A DNA stretch of 64,000 nt, from assembly GCA_028023455.1 (NCBI GenBank), contig JAQFVV010000448.1:436001-500000 (forward strand), in the 5' to 3' direction. Below, piece by piece: positions 11,649 to 23,645 of the stretch. The DNA is from Epiperipatus broadwayi (Eukaryota > Onychophora > Udeonychophora > Euonychophora > Peripatidae). The notes under the pieces were generated by a model. That model was not told where the DNA came from. It saw only the letters and a list, made by a program, of their open reading frames with translations, and did not search any database. The translations under genes were made by a program, and so were the position numbers. The first letter of the stretch is position 1, and each line of letters starts with the position of its first letter.

Positions 11649-12522
11649 TTGAAAATAACCATTTGCCTTTATCTTTCAGCAATCTTTTATAGAATGCTTT
11701 TAACTTACAATCTTTATCTGTTTAAGTCAAATTTATCTGTAAACCAATCTTTTTTCATTGATTTAGACTTAAACTCAAATTATCAAAATAAAGTTTCCTT
11801 TATTTTACGTTTATTTTTCATTACTTTTTTAAAACTTACATATCTATTTACATTTTCATTGATTATCAGTGATCTTTTTATTGCTTTTTAAACTAGATAT
11901 GTATTTACATTTTATTACTATTTTTTCTCTGAAGTAAAAACTTAGCTTTATAACTTCTAACTCTCGAGTTATTAAAGCCTAATATATTTTCTACAAAATA
12001 TAGCAGTTATATAAAAATCTATCTTTTTTGTTGCAATGTATATAGCATTTGAATAATATTATGAAAATCCTGAAAAGAGAGAGATAGTTTTTGATAACTT
12101 TACTATGTATATTTGTATCTTCTAATTCTAAAATTTTTATATTGTGATTTAAAAACAAAAAAAAAACAGACCATAGTTTGTGTCTGTTTTTTGTCTGGTT
12201 TTATTAAGTAAATCATTTATAAGGTAGAAAAATGTAAGAAATATTCTGAATTCCTGAATAGTGTCATAATCTTATGACATCAGAATTAAAAATAAATAAA
12301 TAAAAAGGAACAATTGAATTTGAAAAAAGTCATAATTTTCACATGTTCATCAAAATTTATTCAGCCATATTTTTGTGTTACATGTCTACGAAAACACATT
12401 ATTATCATGAAAAAAATAAATAATTTCAAAACAAAGAAATTTATACTCAGTATAATTTAATTCATAAAGTTACAGTTTATGCAATAAATATTTTCTTTTA
12501 TTCTTTATTTACTTATTTTCAG

Positions 12523-12597
12523 GTTCCTGCAGCATCTGATTTGATGCAGCCTTTATTACTTCTTACTCATAAACTTCGCCAGACTTCTGATTCAACT
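12523..12597 (+). CDS. VWA8: VWA8, internal exon c
   Basis: A 25-codon exon between acceptor ..TTATTTTCAG and donor GTAAGA, phase 0 on both sides. It reads VPAASDLMQPLLLLTHKLRQ then TSDST. The position right after ..EIIKKM and the LL..THKLR.T pattern match the helical segment that follows AAA module 1 in VWA8. Short exons like this are missed by single-frame ORF searches. It is placed by reading-frame continuity with exons b and d. Confidence 0.88.
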
Positions 12598-15290
12598 GTA
12601 AGATTTTTTGCTATTATTGTTTTTTTTCTCTGCATATATATCAAGCTTAAATAAAAGAATTATTTTTAACAATATAGATATATTATAGTTATTATTTTTT
12701 TAAACAATAATTTGAGTCTCTATATATTTAAAATAACATGATTTGGGGATTAATATGTTATTAGAATTCTTGGGAATGAAATAAATTATTTAGAAAATGC
12801 AAAAAAAAAATTTCATTTTTTTTTTGATGGTATTTAGTATTTCATCAATATTTTATTGCTTATATAAAATACGCACAAAAAAAGTGACATTTATCAAACT
12901 AATCAATTTTTTCATTGTTAGAAGCATAATTTTTAAAACTATATCAGATTTTAATTTTCTCATCATACATTTAATCAAAAGAGAAATTGTTGATTGTTTA
13001 AAGTTTTCAACTGTAAGTATACATATTGGTGTATGTGCTATTCTGTATTATGAGTAGATTATGTTGAAGTAATAATTTTAATTTTTAAAGTTGCACAACT
13101 GCTAAAATAATATTCCATATGCACTAAAATTGAAATTTTATCATTTATTTTGAAATGATGAAACCACTAAAATTGTTATAAAAGGTAAGTTTTATATGTA
13201 ACAAATAAATACTATTACATATGCTTAAAGCTTTATATTAATTTTCTACCCTTTGAGTCCAAAAGAGCAATTAAAATGCTTTTATTATTATCTTAATAAT
13301 AAATTTATCAGAAAATTAAAGAATAATATTTGTGGACTAATATTTAAAAAAAAAAAAAAAAAGGGTAATTTCCTGCTATCTGAAGACATTTGATTCTTAT
13401 ACTTCTTTTTTTTTTTATAAATATGTAAACAAAATATCATTTACAATTTAGATTCTGGTCACCAAATAATTTTAATCGCATCCAAAAGTGACTTGGTATG
13501 TTGTTATCTGACTTTCCCTTTCCAAATGAATTTGGCCAAATATGAGTTCTAATGCTGTTGTTCTTCTGTCTTATTTATTTTACCATTTAACTGATATCCA
13601 CATTCTCTCTACGCTCTGAGTGTAGATATCAGTGTCAAGATTGATGAAATTGTAGCGATGATTGGCTTTGAAATGTTGAGAGCTTGGCCTTTGCCAGTTC
13701 TTCTGATGGTTTCAGAAATTGATAACAAGAATGTAGTAATTTGATATCATATTTGGTTAAATTTATTTGGCGACTGGAAGTCGAAGACGATAAATTAATA
13801 TAAAAAAAATGAAATAGCTCCAAATAACAAAAAAAAAAACCACCAAAAAAACCTATTTTAATCCAGAAAAACTCAGGTAAATTTCACAATGTTCACGTTG
13901 CATTGAAATTTATAAATCCCAGAATTAATAAGTTGATTCTTTTAGGGCTAATTACATTATATAGTTGATTTTTTTTGAACCAAGAAAATCTAACAGGTGA
14001 ATTGCATATATAAGTTATTGGTGTTGGAATACTAACATAAAGAGATTAGATAATAAGCAAATATTTTTTTTCATTAATTGTTTTATTTTCATATAATTTA
14101 ATAAAATCTTAAACTTTGTTTTAAATTTGTTTCTTGGATCTTCTCTCTATCCACATATGGTATATATTTAAGTCATTTTTTCAGAATCTGTGCTTTATCA
14201 TTTGTAAAGTTAATATTAGATACATTTACAAAATTATTGTTTCTTTCTTTCTTATTATAATTATCATAAAACAATTAACCATTTTTTCCCTTGATTTCAT
14301 TTCTCTATCATATAACCATCTCCATTTATTCTCATATTTCTTATTAAACTTAATCTATAAATACTATTATGAACTAATAACCAATGATCAAGATATTCCA
14401 ATAATTTTTCAGAGATATGTGCTTACAAAATATTTGCCTGTCTATTATAGTTTTTAATATTGCAATTTATTTCCATATACTTTTAAAAACCATTCCATTA
14501 TCATTCTTTGAATCTTATTATACAAACTTTTATTCCTATTAATTTTCTCATTACTAATTTTAATCTTTCATAATGTAGCCATAATGCTATTTTTTTTTTT
14601 TTTTTTGCAAGATTTTAAAAATGTCAATTGATATTTTAGCTTTTTAATCCTTTATTAATTATTCCATAATTCTTTAAACATAATAAAAATAATACTATGT
14701 AAATTTTCATATAAAAATTTCCATATACTTTTTATAGTATATTGTTCCATAGTTAAACTTTTGTATTTTTTCCCTTTCTATCTTTGCTATAGAATAACAT
14801 TCATTACTCCTTATGATGCAATGATCAAAGAAAAGTTACATGATGATATTAAAACAGAATAGGAAAATAATAAATCTTTAGGAAATGGATTTGTAATGCT
14901 AAAAGGATTGATAATATTAAAAGTATACAGGATCAGCTTATAAAATTAATTGTGACCATTGCAATATGATATATATATAGATCATTTTGGAAGGACTGCT
15001 ATTCAAAGAGATAAGATCATGATAGAGTAATTAGAAGATCCAAAATCAGTGTTATATATTCATTTCTTATATATCGGTTATAGAATGGATTGTGAGAAAA
15101 ATATTCATGTAATAAAGTATATTAAAAATTAAAAAGAAAATGTTATGAAACTATGTATATTGGAAAATTTAATCAAATGTGTAAACATAGTTAAAGGCCC
15201 AGTACTATTAGGGGAGAATGGTTATTGTTAGATTATTAGAAACTTTAAAATAATGATGTGATTTGATGTACTGTAGCTTCTTCTTAAATG
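12598..15290. other. Intron 3, first part, nothing identified
   Basis: AT-rich sequence with poly-A/T tracts (13349-13363, 14590-14606). The small open frames here (12797-13057, 14134-14457) have no recognisable motifs and a composition typical of random AT-rich DNA. The patch 14820-15100 is richer in complexity and may be an old transposon piece, but no family could be assigned. Confidence 0.5.
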
Positions 15291-18200
15291 AAGTCAAGAA
15301 TCTCTCAGCAATTATACCAAGAGAAACCTGTTAGCTACTTAATTTTACATTCCCCAGTCTAAGTTTTCCCATATTCTGCTCCATCCCATTTCCACAATAT
15401 AATCTTTGTCAACTCTATAGCCTTTATATCTAAATCTCTCTTATCTTTTTCCAAACCCAACATAAAAACCAATAATCCACTTTCTGTATAATCACTTTTT
15501 TCATATTTATTTTTCCATAACTTCATTGCCCTTTCTGTTTTCAAGCATTAACATTCAGTTAACAGATGCCTAATATTTTCTATTCCTTCCTTACATAATT
15601 TACAGACTAAATCACCCATATTTTCCCATTTACATGTATATTCTCTTGTTGCTAAAGATACTGTTTGAGCCTTAAACAATAAACTACTTTCTTTACTATT
15701 ATCATATATTAACTCAAAACCTAATATTCTGTCTATTTCTATATAAACTCTTGTTACTTTCCATACTAGTTCTCCATCACTCTAACTCCTTATTCTTTAT
15801 TAATAAATCTATTGTTTTATCCCATTTCTTACCACTATAACACTCAACAATCCTCGTAACACAATCATCCCATCTTTTGTACAAATATACCGATATAAAT
15901 TCTTTATCCAAATCTTTTGCATACAATTATTACCTTTCTCACCCATCTTGTTGCCTGCCCTTTACTCATAACCCAATTAAATATTATTTTGGCTATTCTT
16001 TTATTATACATAAACTGCAATCTACTAAACATTTTCATTTTACTTTTTGCATCTCCCATATGAAAACTTGATCATCCCATTTCTCCGTGAATTGCCTCCC
16101 TTGCTGTCCATACATCTGCATCCAGTGCATGTCTTCCTACTTCCTTTTGAACTTTTTCTAAGTAATTTAATACCCCTTTACTAACATATAATGCATCATT
16201 ACCATATGTTAACCCTGCTACTGCAACCCCTTTCCATATAATTCTAGCTACATCATATTTATTATATGAAAACACTGTTAATTTCTTTATCAATCCCTTT
16301 CTTTTCTTTGCTTCATTTATCAATTCTTTCTCCCATTCATCCAAATAATTTTTCTGATTACTTAAAATAATTCCCAAATAACTATAATCTATTCACCACA
16401 CAACTTAATATCTCCCAATAAAAATTCTACCATCTTCTCTTTCCCCAGTATTAACCATCATTATATGTGTTTTTTCTTCACTAAATTTAATTCCCATCTC
16501 TTTACCCACCCTTGCACATGACCTCAACATAACTTCATATCTTCTCTTCTTTCTGCACACAAAAATATATTATGCGCAAAAAAAAAAGATCCAGCAAAAT
16601 ATATACTCCCTTACTACCTATTAACAGTATCTCTATCCCTCTTCCTAATCTTTCTATTGCTCTTTCCATTTCACATGACCTCAACATAACTTCATATCTT
16701 CTCTTCTTTCTGCACAGAAAAATATATCATCCGCAAAAAAAAAGATCCGGCAAAATATATACTCCCTTACTACCTATTAACAGTATCTCTATCCCTCTTC
16801 CTAATCTTTCTATTGCTCTTTCCATTTCACTCAAATACAACACAAACAAAATAGGTGATATAGGGCATCCTTGCCTTACTCCCACCCCATTTTTAACATT
16901 AACTGATTCTATATTCCCTAATTGATATATATAATAATTATTTTCATATAATTTCTTAATAATATCTACTAAAGCTCCACCCATTCCCAAATTTGCTAAA
17001 CGAATCCATAATCTATTTTTATTTACTCTAACATATGCCTTCTATATATCTATAAAATTCATATATAACTTTTTACCTGAATTCCTCCTTGTATCCATAA
17101 GTTGTGTAACTACAAATAAACTATCTCCTATATGCCTATCTAATCTAAAACTTCTTTGCCTTTCCCCCACTACATTATTTCCTCCCATCCATTTTACAAC
17201 TCTTCTAGCCACCATATATGAGAAAACTTTATATAAAACTGACGTTACTGCTATCGGTCTATAATTATTTAACTTTCTATGATCCTTACCCTTTCCTTTA
17301 AATAATAATCTTACTCTTGTATTACTTCAACTACTTGGGAAAACTCTATTCTGTGCCATCTTATTAAAACAGGATAATAACTTTACTTTTTCCCTATATC
17401 CTAAATTCATTACCATCTCTGCTGCCCATCCATCTAAACCTCTTGCCGTTCCACTTTTCAATTTCTTCTCTACCTCATTCAATTCATTTTCTGAAAACCT
17501 AATATTCCCATTACTATATGCTTTCAAGTTTTCTATCACTTTATCCTTCACATCTAACATTTTTTCTATATTCATTACATATCTATTTAAGATTCTCTCT
17601 AAATCTTCTTTAGAGCTACACTCTATTTCCTCATCATCTAGTAATACTATCTCTCCCCTACACTTCTCCTTTTAAGATAATTTCAAAATTTTTTACTCCC
17701 ATCTCTTCCACTTTTATTAATATCCTCCAACAATTTACTATTCAGTTTCATTCTCTCTCTATAATTATCTATTTTAGCCAACTTCTTCTTTTCTAAATAC
17801 TTTTCCCATTTAGCATTAATATCTTTTTCACTTTCCTTGTTCTTAATAGCACACTTATATTCTCTGCATGCTTCTTTCCTCTCTTTTATTCTTTTACTAA
17901 TTCTCATTTTTTTATTACTTTTATTCTTCTGAATATTCTCACCTAAACTCTATTTGCCACTTTTTTTACTTCTTTATACCAGCCCTTATACTCATCCCCA
18001 ATCCACTCTTCCATGATTTCTTCAACTTGTATTTTATACTCTTCCAACTTATTCTTATCATTCACTCACCATCCACATCTTTCACTATTATTTTTACTTT
18101 TATTTCTATTCTCCATCACATTATTAACCATTTCAATTACAATAAAGTTATGATCACTAATGCATCCTTTTTCTTCATTATCAAACACCTTAATTTTCCA

Positions 18201-18825
18201 TATTTTATTCATTCCCTCTTTCTCTACCAATACATAATCTAATGTATGAAATATATTATTTCTAGACCATGTGTATTGTCCCTCATAAATATTTAATAAA
18301 TTTCCAATACTCAAATTCACTTTCTGACAAAATTCCTTCAAAAGCTGACCATTTTTATTATCTACATCATCAATTTCTTCAATATGTCCATTCATATCCC
18401 CTATAACCATTATTCTCTTTCTCCTTTCTTTAAAACTTTGTATATCTTTAACTAGACATTCATATATATTACTATTCCACTCCATTATAATTTGACTATC
18501 TCCAGTGGCTATATAAACTATAGCCACCATCCATTCTTGTCTACCCAACCTTATTTCAAACCACAAATGTTCTTGACATTTAACAATATTTAAATATTTT
18601 TTTTATATAACACCTATACCACCACCCCCTTTTTTTTTTCTATTTATACCCTGCCATACTAACTGTTCCAAAATAGGTTCTTCTTCTTCTCTTAGATGTG
18701 TTGCCACCACTGCTAATACCTCAAGCTCTTCATTTTCAATTGATTTATTTAATTCCATCCACTTTTCTGGTCTCCTATCACCTTGCATATTCAAAAAAAC
18801 CAATTTTAACAATTTCACCTAGTGC
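15290..18825 (-). mobile_element. APE-type LINE, nearly full length, inactivated (copy B)
   Basis: On the - strand, from 18818 down, the order is an endonuclease N-terminus (VFLNMQG..., VATHLREEEEP...), then 18566-18066 with the APE motifs GDMNGH and SDHN, a linker with coiled basic sequence (17907-17683), an RT N-terminus (17575-17327), the RT core GVGVRQGCPISPILFVLYLS at about 16900, the FADD box near 16720, and the C-terminal region (VAVAGLTYGNDALYVSKGVL, VGRHALDADVWTAREA). These domains fall in different frames with stops, so the copy is dead, but about 3.5 kb of the element remains. It is the best copy of the family also seen at 8940-9890 and about 38860-41480. Confidence 0.85.
16518..16834 (-). 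repeat. 159-bp tandem duplication across the RT active-site region of LINE B
   Basis: TGACCTCAACATAACTTCAT at about 16520 starts a unit repeated from about 16678, and both run to TTGCTCTTTCCATTTCAC. The unit includes the reverse-transcriptase A/D-D box. The second copy (about 16715-16740) still encodes FADDIFFCAE on the - strand, whereas the first reads FAHNIF in the same place. The duplication must be later than insertion of the element and would have destroyed RT function. Confidence 0.8.
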
Positions 18826-19040
18826 AAATCATAGTAATCAATTGATGCAAGAAAATTTGTGCATAAAATTCGTAATCTAGTACTTACTCATCCAATATTC
18901 CCAAACTAGTTTCTAGCTTGTGGCTTTCATCAGTGAGGAGACTTGGATCTGAGAGCACTGTATCTAGATCTTAGGATCTAATGCAACCCTCCAGAAGCCC
19001 CCTTTTACCCCTTTTTAGTAACTATAAAGCTATGAGTAAA
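18826..19040. repeat. Dispersed repeat R1, copy 1
   Basis: Abuts the 5' end of LINE B. It shares with 36590-36831 and 63850-64000 the blocks TTGTGCATAAAAT, TACTCATCCAATATTCCCA, GACTAGTTTCTGGCTTGTGG, CAGTGAGGAG and, with the 36.6 kb copy, CTAGATCTTAGGATCTAATG and CTATGAGTA. The unit is about 215-240 bp, without coding capacity or obvious terminal repeats. I cannot classify it; a SINE or the tail of a retroelement are both possible. Confidence 0.75.
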
Positions 19041-19183
19041 AATCAAAACAGATGTTTTTAATCCAAGCTTATTTGCTTCTAAGCTGAACCCAGTTCAGTA
19101 TTTATATCAATATCTATATATTTTGGTGTCTTTGATTTGTTAATATCCATAGCCATCAACATCCCATGGGCAGGAATGTTATT

Positions 19184-19401
19184 AAACCACTAAACCTTAC
19201 ATGATCATCATTTCTTTTGCTTACATCAGTTGTTAAAACAGTGACAAACTCTCCATACAGTAGTGGCACCCAGTGCACAAACCTTACATCTATTAATTTG
19301 TATGGCTTGTACTGGGTGGCATTATTGTATGAACCATGTCATTGTTTTAACAGCTGGCATAAGCATAGGAAATGGTATTCATGTGATGTTTAATGGTTTA
19401 A
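19184..19401. repeat. Long imperfect hairpin, about 100-bp arms
   Basis: The left arm (about 19184-19284) contains TTCTTTTGCTTACATCAG, TGTTAAAACAGTGACA and GTGGCACCCAGTGCACAA. Reverse-complementing about 19304-19401 gives TTCCTATGCTTATGCCAG, TGTTAAAACAATGACA and ATGCCACCCAGTACAA in the same order. The loop is about 20 nt and arm identity is roughly 75-80% by eye. The motif TCCATACAGTAGTGGCACC inside it also opens the R1 copy at 63.85 kb, so the hairpin and R1 may be parts of one repeat family. Confidence 0.65.
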
Positions 19402-19829
19402 ACTTTAAAGTTATAATTATGTTTTGTAGATTGAAAGATTGGATTGTAATAACTTTGTATTTTCTATTAGTTTTTATATGTATATATTTATGTACGTATT
19501 TTACTGTTAGTGTGTTTATTGTATTAAAATTTAAATAATGTCTACTGGATGAAATGCTATAGAGTAGGTTGTCATGTGATTATAAAAAGGGACACATCTT
19601 GATGAGGTTCCTATAAGAAATGAAAACCTGGTTTTGATATGTTAGATAAAAAATTTATTTGTTTTTAAATTGTCTTTCAACTTTGCTTAAAATTGATTAT
19701 TATTTTAAATTTTATTTATTACTTATAGCAAAATGTTTTACGAATGCTTTTAGTTTATTACACATGCTGCTTTTTACTGCTTAATGTTTTTTTTTTTAAA
19801 ATCTAACATTCAATTATCATTTCTTTCAG

Positions 19830-19945
19830 TTAAATTTGATTGCACCATCCTTATCAACAAGGCAATTGTTGAGAATAGCCAAACGTGTTTCTCAGTATCC
19901 GGAAGAAAGTCTTTATAATGCTGTTCACAAAGCTTGTTTGGCAAG
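19830..19945 (+). CDS. VWA8: VWA8, internal exon d
   Basis: Lies between acceptor TTTCTTTCAG and donor GTATAG. It has 38 codons plus two bases, with phase 0 entry and phase 2 exit. It reads LNLIAPSLSTRQLLRIAKRV then SQYPEESLYNAVHKACLA. The SLSTRQLLRI..R.SQYP motif is one of the most conserved stretches of VWA8 and ends AAA module 1 (a sensor-2/lid-like STRQLLRI helix). It is intact and in frame with its neighbours. Confidence 0.93.
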
Positions 19946-22021
19946 GTATAGTATGGTACACTTCAATTAATTTTTAATAAAAAAAATTATCATATTTATA
20001 TGAAGCAACATGGAAGTGTAAAAAAAATAAAAAATTGTTTTACAAATTGAAGCATACAGATTATTTTAAAAAAGTATAGCCATAACCCTCACAATTTAGA
20101 TATAACTAAACAAGTATATATTTTATGTTTGAAACGACCAAGTTTATAACAGATTGTGCAAAAACTTTGAAGTATATTGGATTAATTTGAATTATTGCTA
20201 TTATATAATTATAATAACATATGTAGAAGGGGTCCTTATTCTTGATATCTACATGCTTCACTTTTTCACTTAAATTTTCATTGAATAATTGGAGAACATG
20301 ATAAATCTCCTACTGCTTCATGAATTGGAAATTTCAAGATCCAGAAGATTGTAGAAGAATCATTTCATAAAAAAAGCTTAACATAAATTTGCACACTCGC
20401 AGAAAAAAAATTTACAATTAATTTTAAAATGTTATTTATTGTGCTGGAATCATTTTTAACAATATGATAGTTTTAATAGATTTTTTTGTACACTTTTATA
20501 TGACTAATGACAATTTGGCTAATATAGTTTATATCTAGATATTGTATATTATGCTGACAGTTTTTCCACTTTACCTATTCTTCAATACTAATTAGCTCTT
20601 AAAAACAAATGCTGTAATTACAATTAAATTTAAAACTATAAGTTATATAAAAAAAAAATGTGATTAAAATATACATTTTCTATACCTGAGTCTACTATCA
20701 GGATATATCTATGGAATGCTAAAAAGTTGGAAACAAGAGCTATAACAAGTTTTTGTCATTTAACTGCTAAATGAAATATGGAAAAAAGCACTGAGGAGCT
20801 AACAGAAATTAATAGTTTTAAAATGAAGGCTGTAATTTAATTAATGTGATATTCAACATTCGAGCACTTAAATGCTATTGTAAGAAAAGCTTATCATAAA
20901 TGTATTTTGAATCAAGCTTAGTACTTTCTAAGATTACTTATGGCCTCATATTCATAGCAATGAGTTTTGTGTGATTGGGTGTGAGTATATATATATATAT
21001 ACACACACAAAAGTATTCAAATTATATAATTAAATTTTTTTTTATATCCAATAGTTGTCTTAGTTTATTCAAATTATATAATTAAATTTTTTTTTATATC
21101 CAATAGTTGTCTTTATTGTTTTCAAATCTTTTACTAATTTTAAAATGATATTGATGCAATAAAAGGGTGGCTATACTTAGAAATAAATTTGTAATGTAGA
21201 TGATTCAGAATATCAACGGAAGCATATGCCATTCCATATTTATATTTCATGAAAAAAAACAACCTACTTTCCCATTAATAAATGATTACCTGGCAAAAAT
21301 GGATTAAATGACAACCCATGAACTAAGAAATTGAGGAAACTATACTTTATCTTGAAGATTTTGAAATTTTTTTAATTTTCTAGAGCCATTATGGCAAACC
21401 TATCACACACATGCCAGGGATAGTGTTATGAACTTTTTACTGGCAGGTGAACTACTTATAGGTCATAATTTTCTATGCTATAAATTAAATTATTCATTTT
21501 TTTTGTTGTTGTTAAAACCTGTATTAATAAAAATTTACTGTAAACCAGAGTAAAAGTGAAATAAATAAATACAATATTATATTAGAATTCAATTTACAAT
21601 TGAACTCTGATTAGAAACAAAAAATTACAAAATTTGAAAAAAATAATTTGTACATATACAAATGTATGTGAGAATGATATATAAGTAAGTCAAATAAAGT
21701 GATATCATATTCTATAAATCTGTCAAATGATTCCAACAAATCTACAAATTAAATTCAGTAAAATATTTTCTAACTCTGTGAAATAAATCTTGTCAAAAAC
21801 AAAGTTTTCTTTTTTGCTTGCTTTAGGTTTTGCTGTAAAAATGAAATATAAAGATAATATAATTTAACAAATAATAAATATTTGATTTATAAAATTATTA
21901 AAATCTATTTAATTTTACTTTTAAATCAATTTGCTACCATTTTATTAATATGTTTAGTAAAAATAAGGAACAAAATTAGTAGAGAATTTCAAAATTGGTG
22001 AATTGAGACTAATATGGAATG
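19946..22021. other. Intron 4, proximal part
   Basis: AT-rich intron with a (TA)n(CA)n microsatellite at about 20985-21008 and the tandem duplication listed separately. No coding similarity was recognised, except that the last 35-40 bp before the LTR (REFQNW then, after a stop, IETNME) may be the beginning of the hAT relic that resumes at 30616. Confidence 0.5.
21014..21113. repeat. 52-bp tandem duplication
   Basis: TATTCAAATTATATAATTAA at 21014 starts a block ending ATCCAATAGTTGTCTT, repeated from 21066 with period 52 and no mismatch seen over about 48 bp. It is a recent local duplication next to a (TA)/(CA) microsatellite. Confidence 0.85.
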
Positions 22022-22623
22022 TGTTATAATCCGCCCTTCTCTCAGAAGTGGACTATTCCAGATTCCTCCTTATCTAATCGGATTAAGCATTGTTTGCCTC
22101 AGGCCAACAGGCTGATGTATAGCTAAAACATAGCCAATGATTATTACAGGCCAATAAGCAACAATGCTTGCTGAATCCGAGTGTTTTCAGTAAGGTCAGG
22201 GATCTGGCTATAAATAGTCAGCCTTTTGTGAGAAGCAGGGAAGAATGTGTGTCTAACCTGAAAAGACAGTATGATTTTCCCAGGGAAGCCCTGCTAACGT
22301 GAACATGCCACTATTTGTCTACGCAGCTAGGCAAGTCCACAGAGGGGCCGGATGCTGCTAAGACTACTGTTGACTCAAGGCAAGCTGTCTTATACAGCCG
22401 GAAGAGTCATTCTCCCTACCTGCGAGGCAAGATATCAGGTGTAGCTGGAAGTGGTAGAACCACAAGACTTGGATTCAATAGTTCCAGTATAACTATTGTT
22501 ATTGTATATATACTGTATAATTTATTGTATATAGTTGTGAATAATAAATATTATATTAATTGTAATACTGGTATTAGTATTAATTTCTGTAGGTTGGGTC
22601 TGTAATCCAGACCAAACACAACA
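22022..22623 (+). repeat. 5' LTR of the Gypsy element
   Basis: Pairs with 29989-30615 over its whole length (for example TCAGAAGTGGACTATTCC, GATCTGGCTATAAATAGTC, GGCAAGTCCACAGAGG, TAGTTCCAGTATAACTATTG). The U3 part contains CTATAAATAG, a good TATA box, with the same sequence in the 3' LTR. The 3' LTR carries about 25 bp more in the segment before CTACGCAGCTAGGCAAG. The two LTRs differ by scattered substitutions, so the insertion is not recent. The open frame at 22315-22605 is inside this LTR and is not a gene. Confidence 0.92.
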
Positions 22624-22780
22624 GACTTTTGGCACAGTCACACAAAAGATTTTTTCCCCCCACGGCTGGAAAAAAAAAGAAAGAAAAAATGGCAGCGTAA
22701 ACACTGCCCAAATCAATAGACTTTTGGCACAGTCACACAAAAGATTTTTTTCCCCCCACGGCTGGAAAAAGAAAAAACTT
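22623..22780 (+). promoter_or_regulatory. Primer binding site, duplicated
   Basis: TGGCACAGTCACACAAAAG (22630-22648), seven bases after the LTR end, fits the place and the TGG start of a tRNA primer binding site. The whole segment AGACTTTTGGCACAGTCACA ... CCCCCCACGGCTGGAAAAA is repeated 85 bp further on (copy 2 from 22708, TGG at 22715). The donor tRNA could not be identified. Two PBS copies in one leader are unusual. Confidence 0.7.
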
Positions 22781-22815
22781 GAGAGCGTAAATACGCGAGT
22801 GCGCACTTATAGACA

Positions 22816-23090
22816 CTAATAAGTTACGAATCTATGATTATTAAATCACACTTAAATGCTGTCCAAGTAAAATACACAAATACGTATTTACTAAACAGTG
22901 ATTATTAAAATCACTTATTTCTGGAAAAATGAAAAGTAAAATATGTCGTGTTTACTAAACAGTGATTGTTGAAGTAATTTATTTTTGGGAAAACAAAAAA
23001 TAAAATACGCGAATATGCAGGTATAGACATTCGTCGTATTTTCAAAACAGTCATTGTTAAAATCACTTATTTCTGGGAGGAAAAATAAAG
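22816..23090 (+). repeat. Diverged tandem repeats in the Gypsy leader
   Basis: Three or four units of about 75-90 bp with the pattern TTACTAAACAGTGATT.TT.AA.ATCACTTATTTCTGG..AA..AAA.AAAATAC. The clearest are at about 22885, 22945 and 23035. They lie between the PBS and the gag start, and they may affect packaging or translation of the element RNA; that is inference. Confidence 0.55.
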
Positions 23091-23264
23091 TGATCACAAA
23101 CGCGATTGGTGGTTCATAAACCAATCAAAATTGGCTTTTCTAAAAAAGACAGAAGCTTGCTTTAGCAGAGTAAAAAATCTGTCAAAGATAACCGTATCGA
23201 GTGGTTACTCGCAATAAATACGAAATAAATATTTTTCTCACGTCATAACAGAAAAATAAAAAGA

Positions 23265-23645
23265 ATGGCTAATATAATTGGCTTGATGGAAGCTTTTGAC
23301 CCAGGGTTCCCTGAGTACTGGTCAAGCTACAAAGAGCTTCTGATCTTTTATATGCAGGCTAATCTGAAATAAAATTAGCGACGCCGATGACAATAATTGG
23401 GTCGCAGACGTATAATATTTTAAAATCTCAAATTTGATCAAAAACACTGGCTGACTTGAATTTTGACAAAGGCGTTGGTGATTCTCACAGAATATTTTGC
23501 CCCAAAAACTGCTAAAAATAATGCAGAGATATTATTTCAATCTCTGTATCTCATGTGGAGGGCGAAAAAGCTAGAGAATTTGCAATGTGAATCCAGGCAT
23601 TAGCACTCTCGTGCGATTTTAAAGAGTTCTTAAATGAAGCACTAC
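23265..23645 (+). pseudogene. gag: Gypsy gag, N-terminal part (broken)
   Basis: Starts at ATG 23265 with MANIIGLMEAFDPGFPEYWS and continues SYKELLIFYMQANLK to a stop at about 23370. Thereafter the gag-like reading continues in shifted frames (..FAPKTAKNNAE..., ..LALSCDFKEFLNEAL), the last phrase matching the C.F..FL.EAL capsid motif of Gypsy Gag proteins. Coding similarity ends abruptly near 23642, where foreign sequence begins. The missing capsid part resumes at about 26640. Confidence 0.65.

Noticed and set aside
22315-22605. 96-codon frame starting in the LTR
   Set aside because: It lies in the 5' LTR; the corresponding 3' LTR has indels, and there is no motif.
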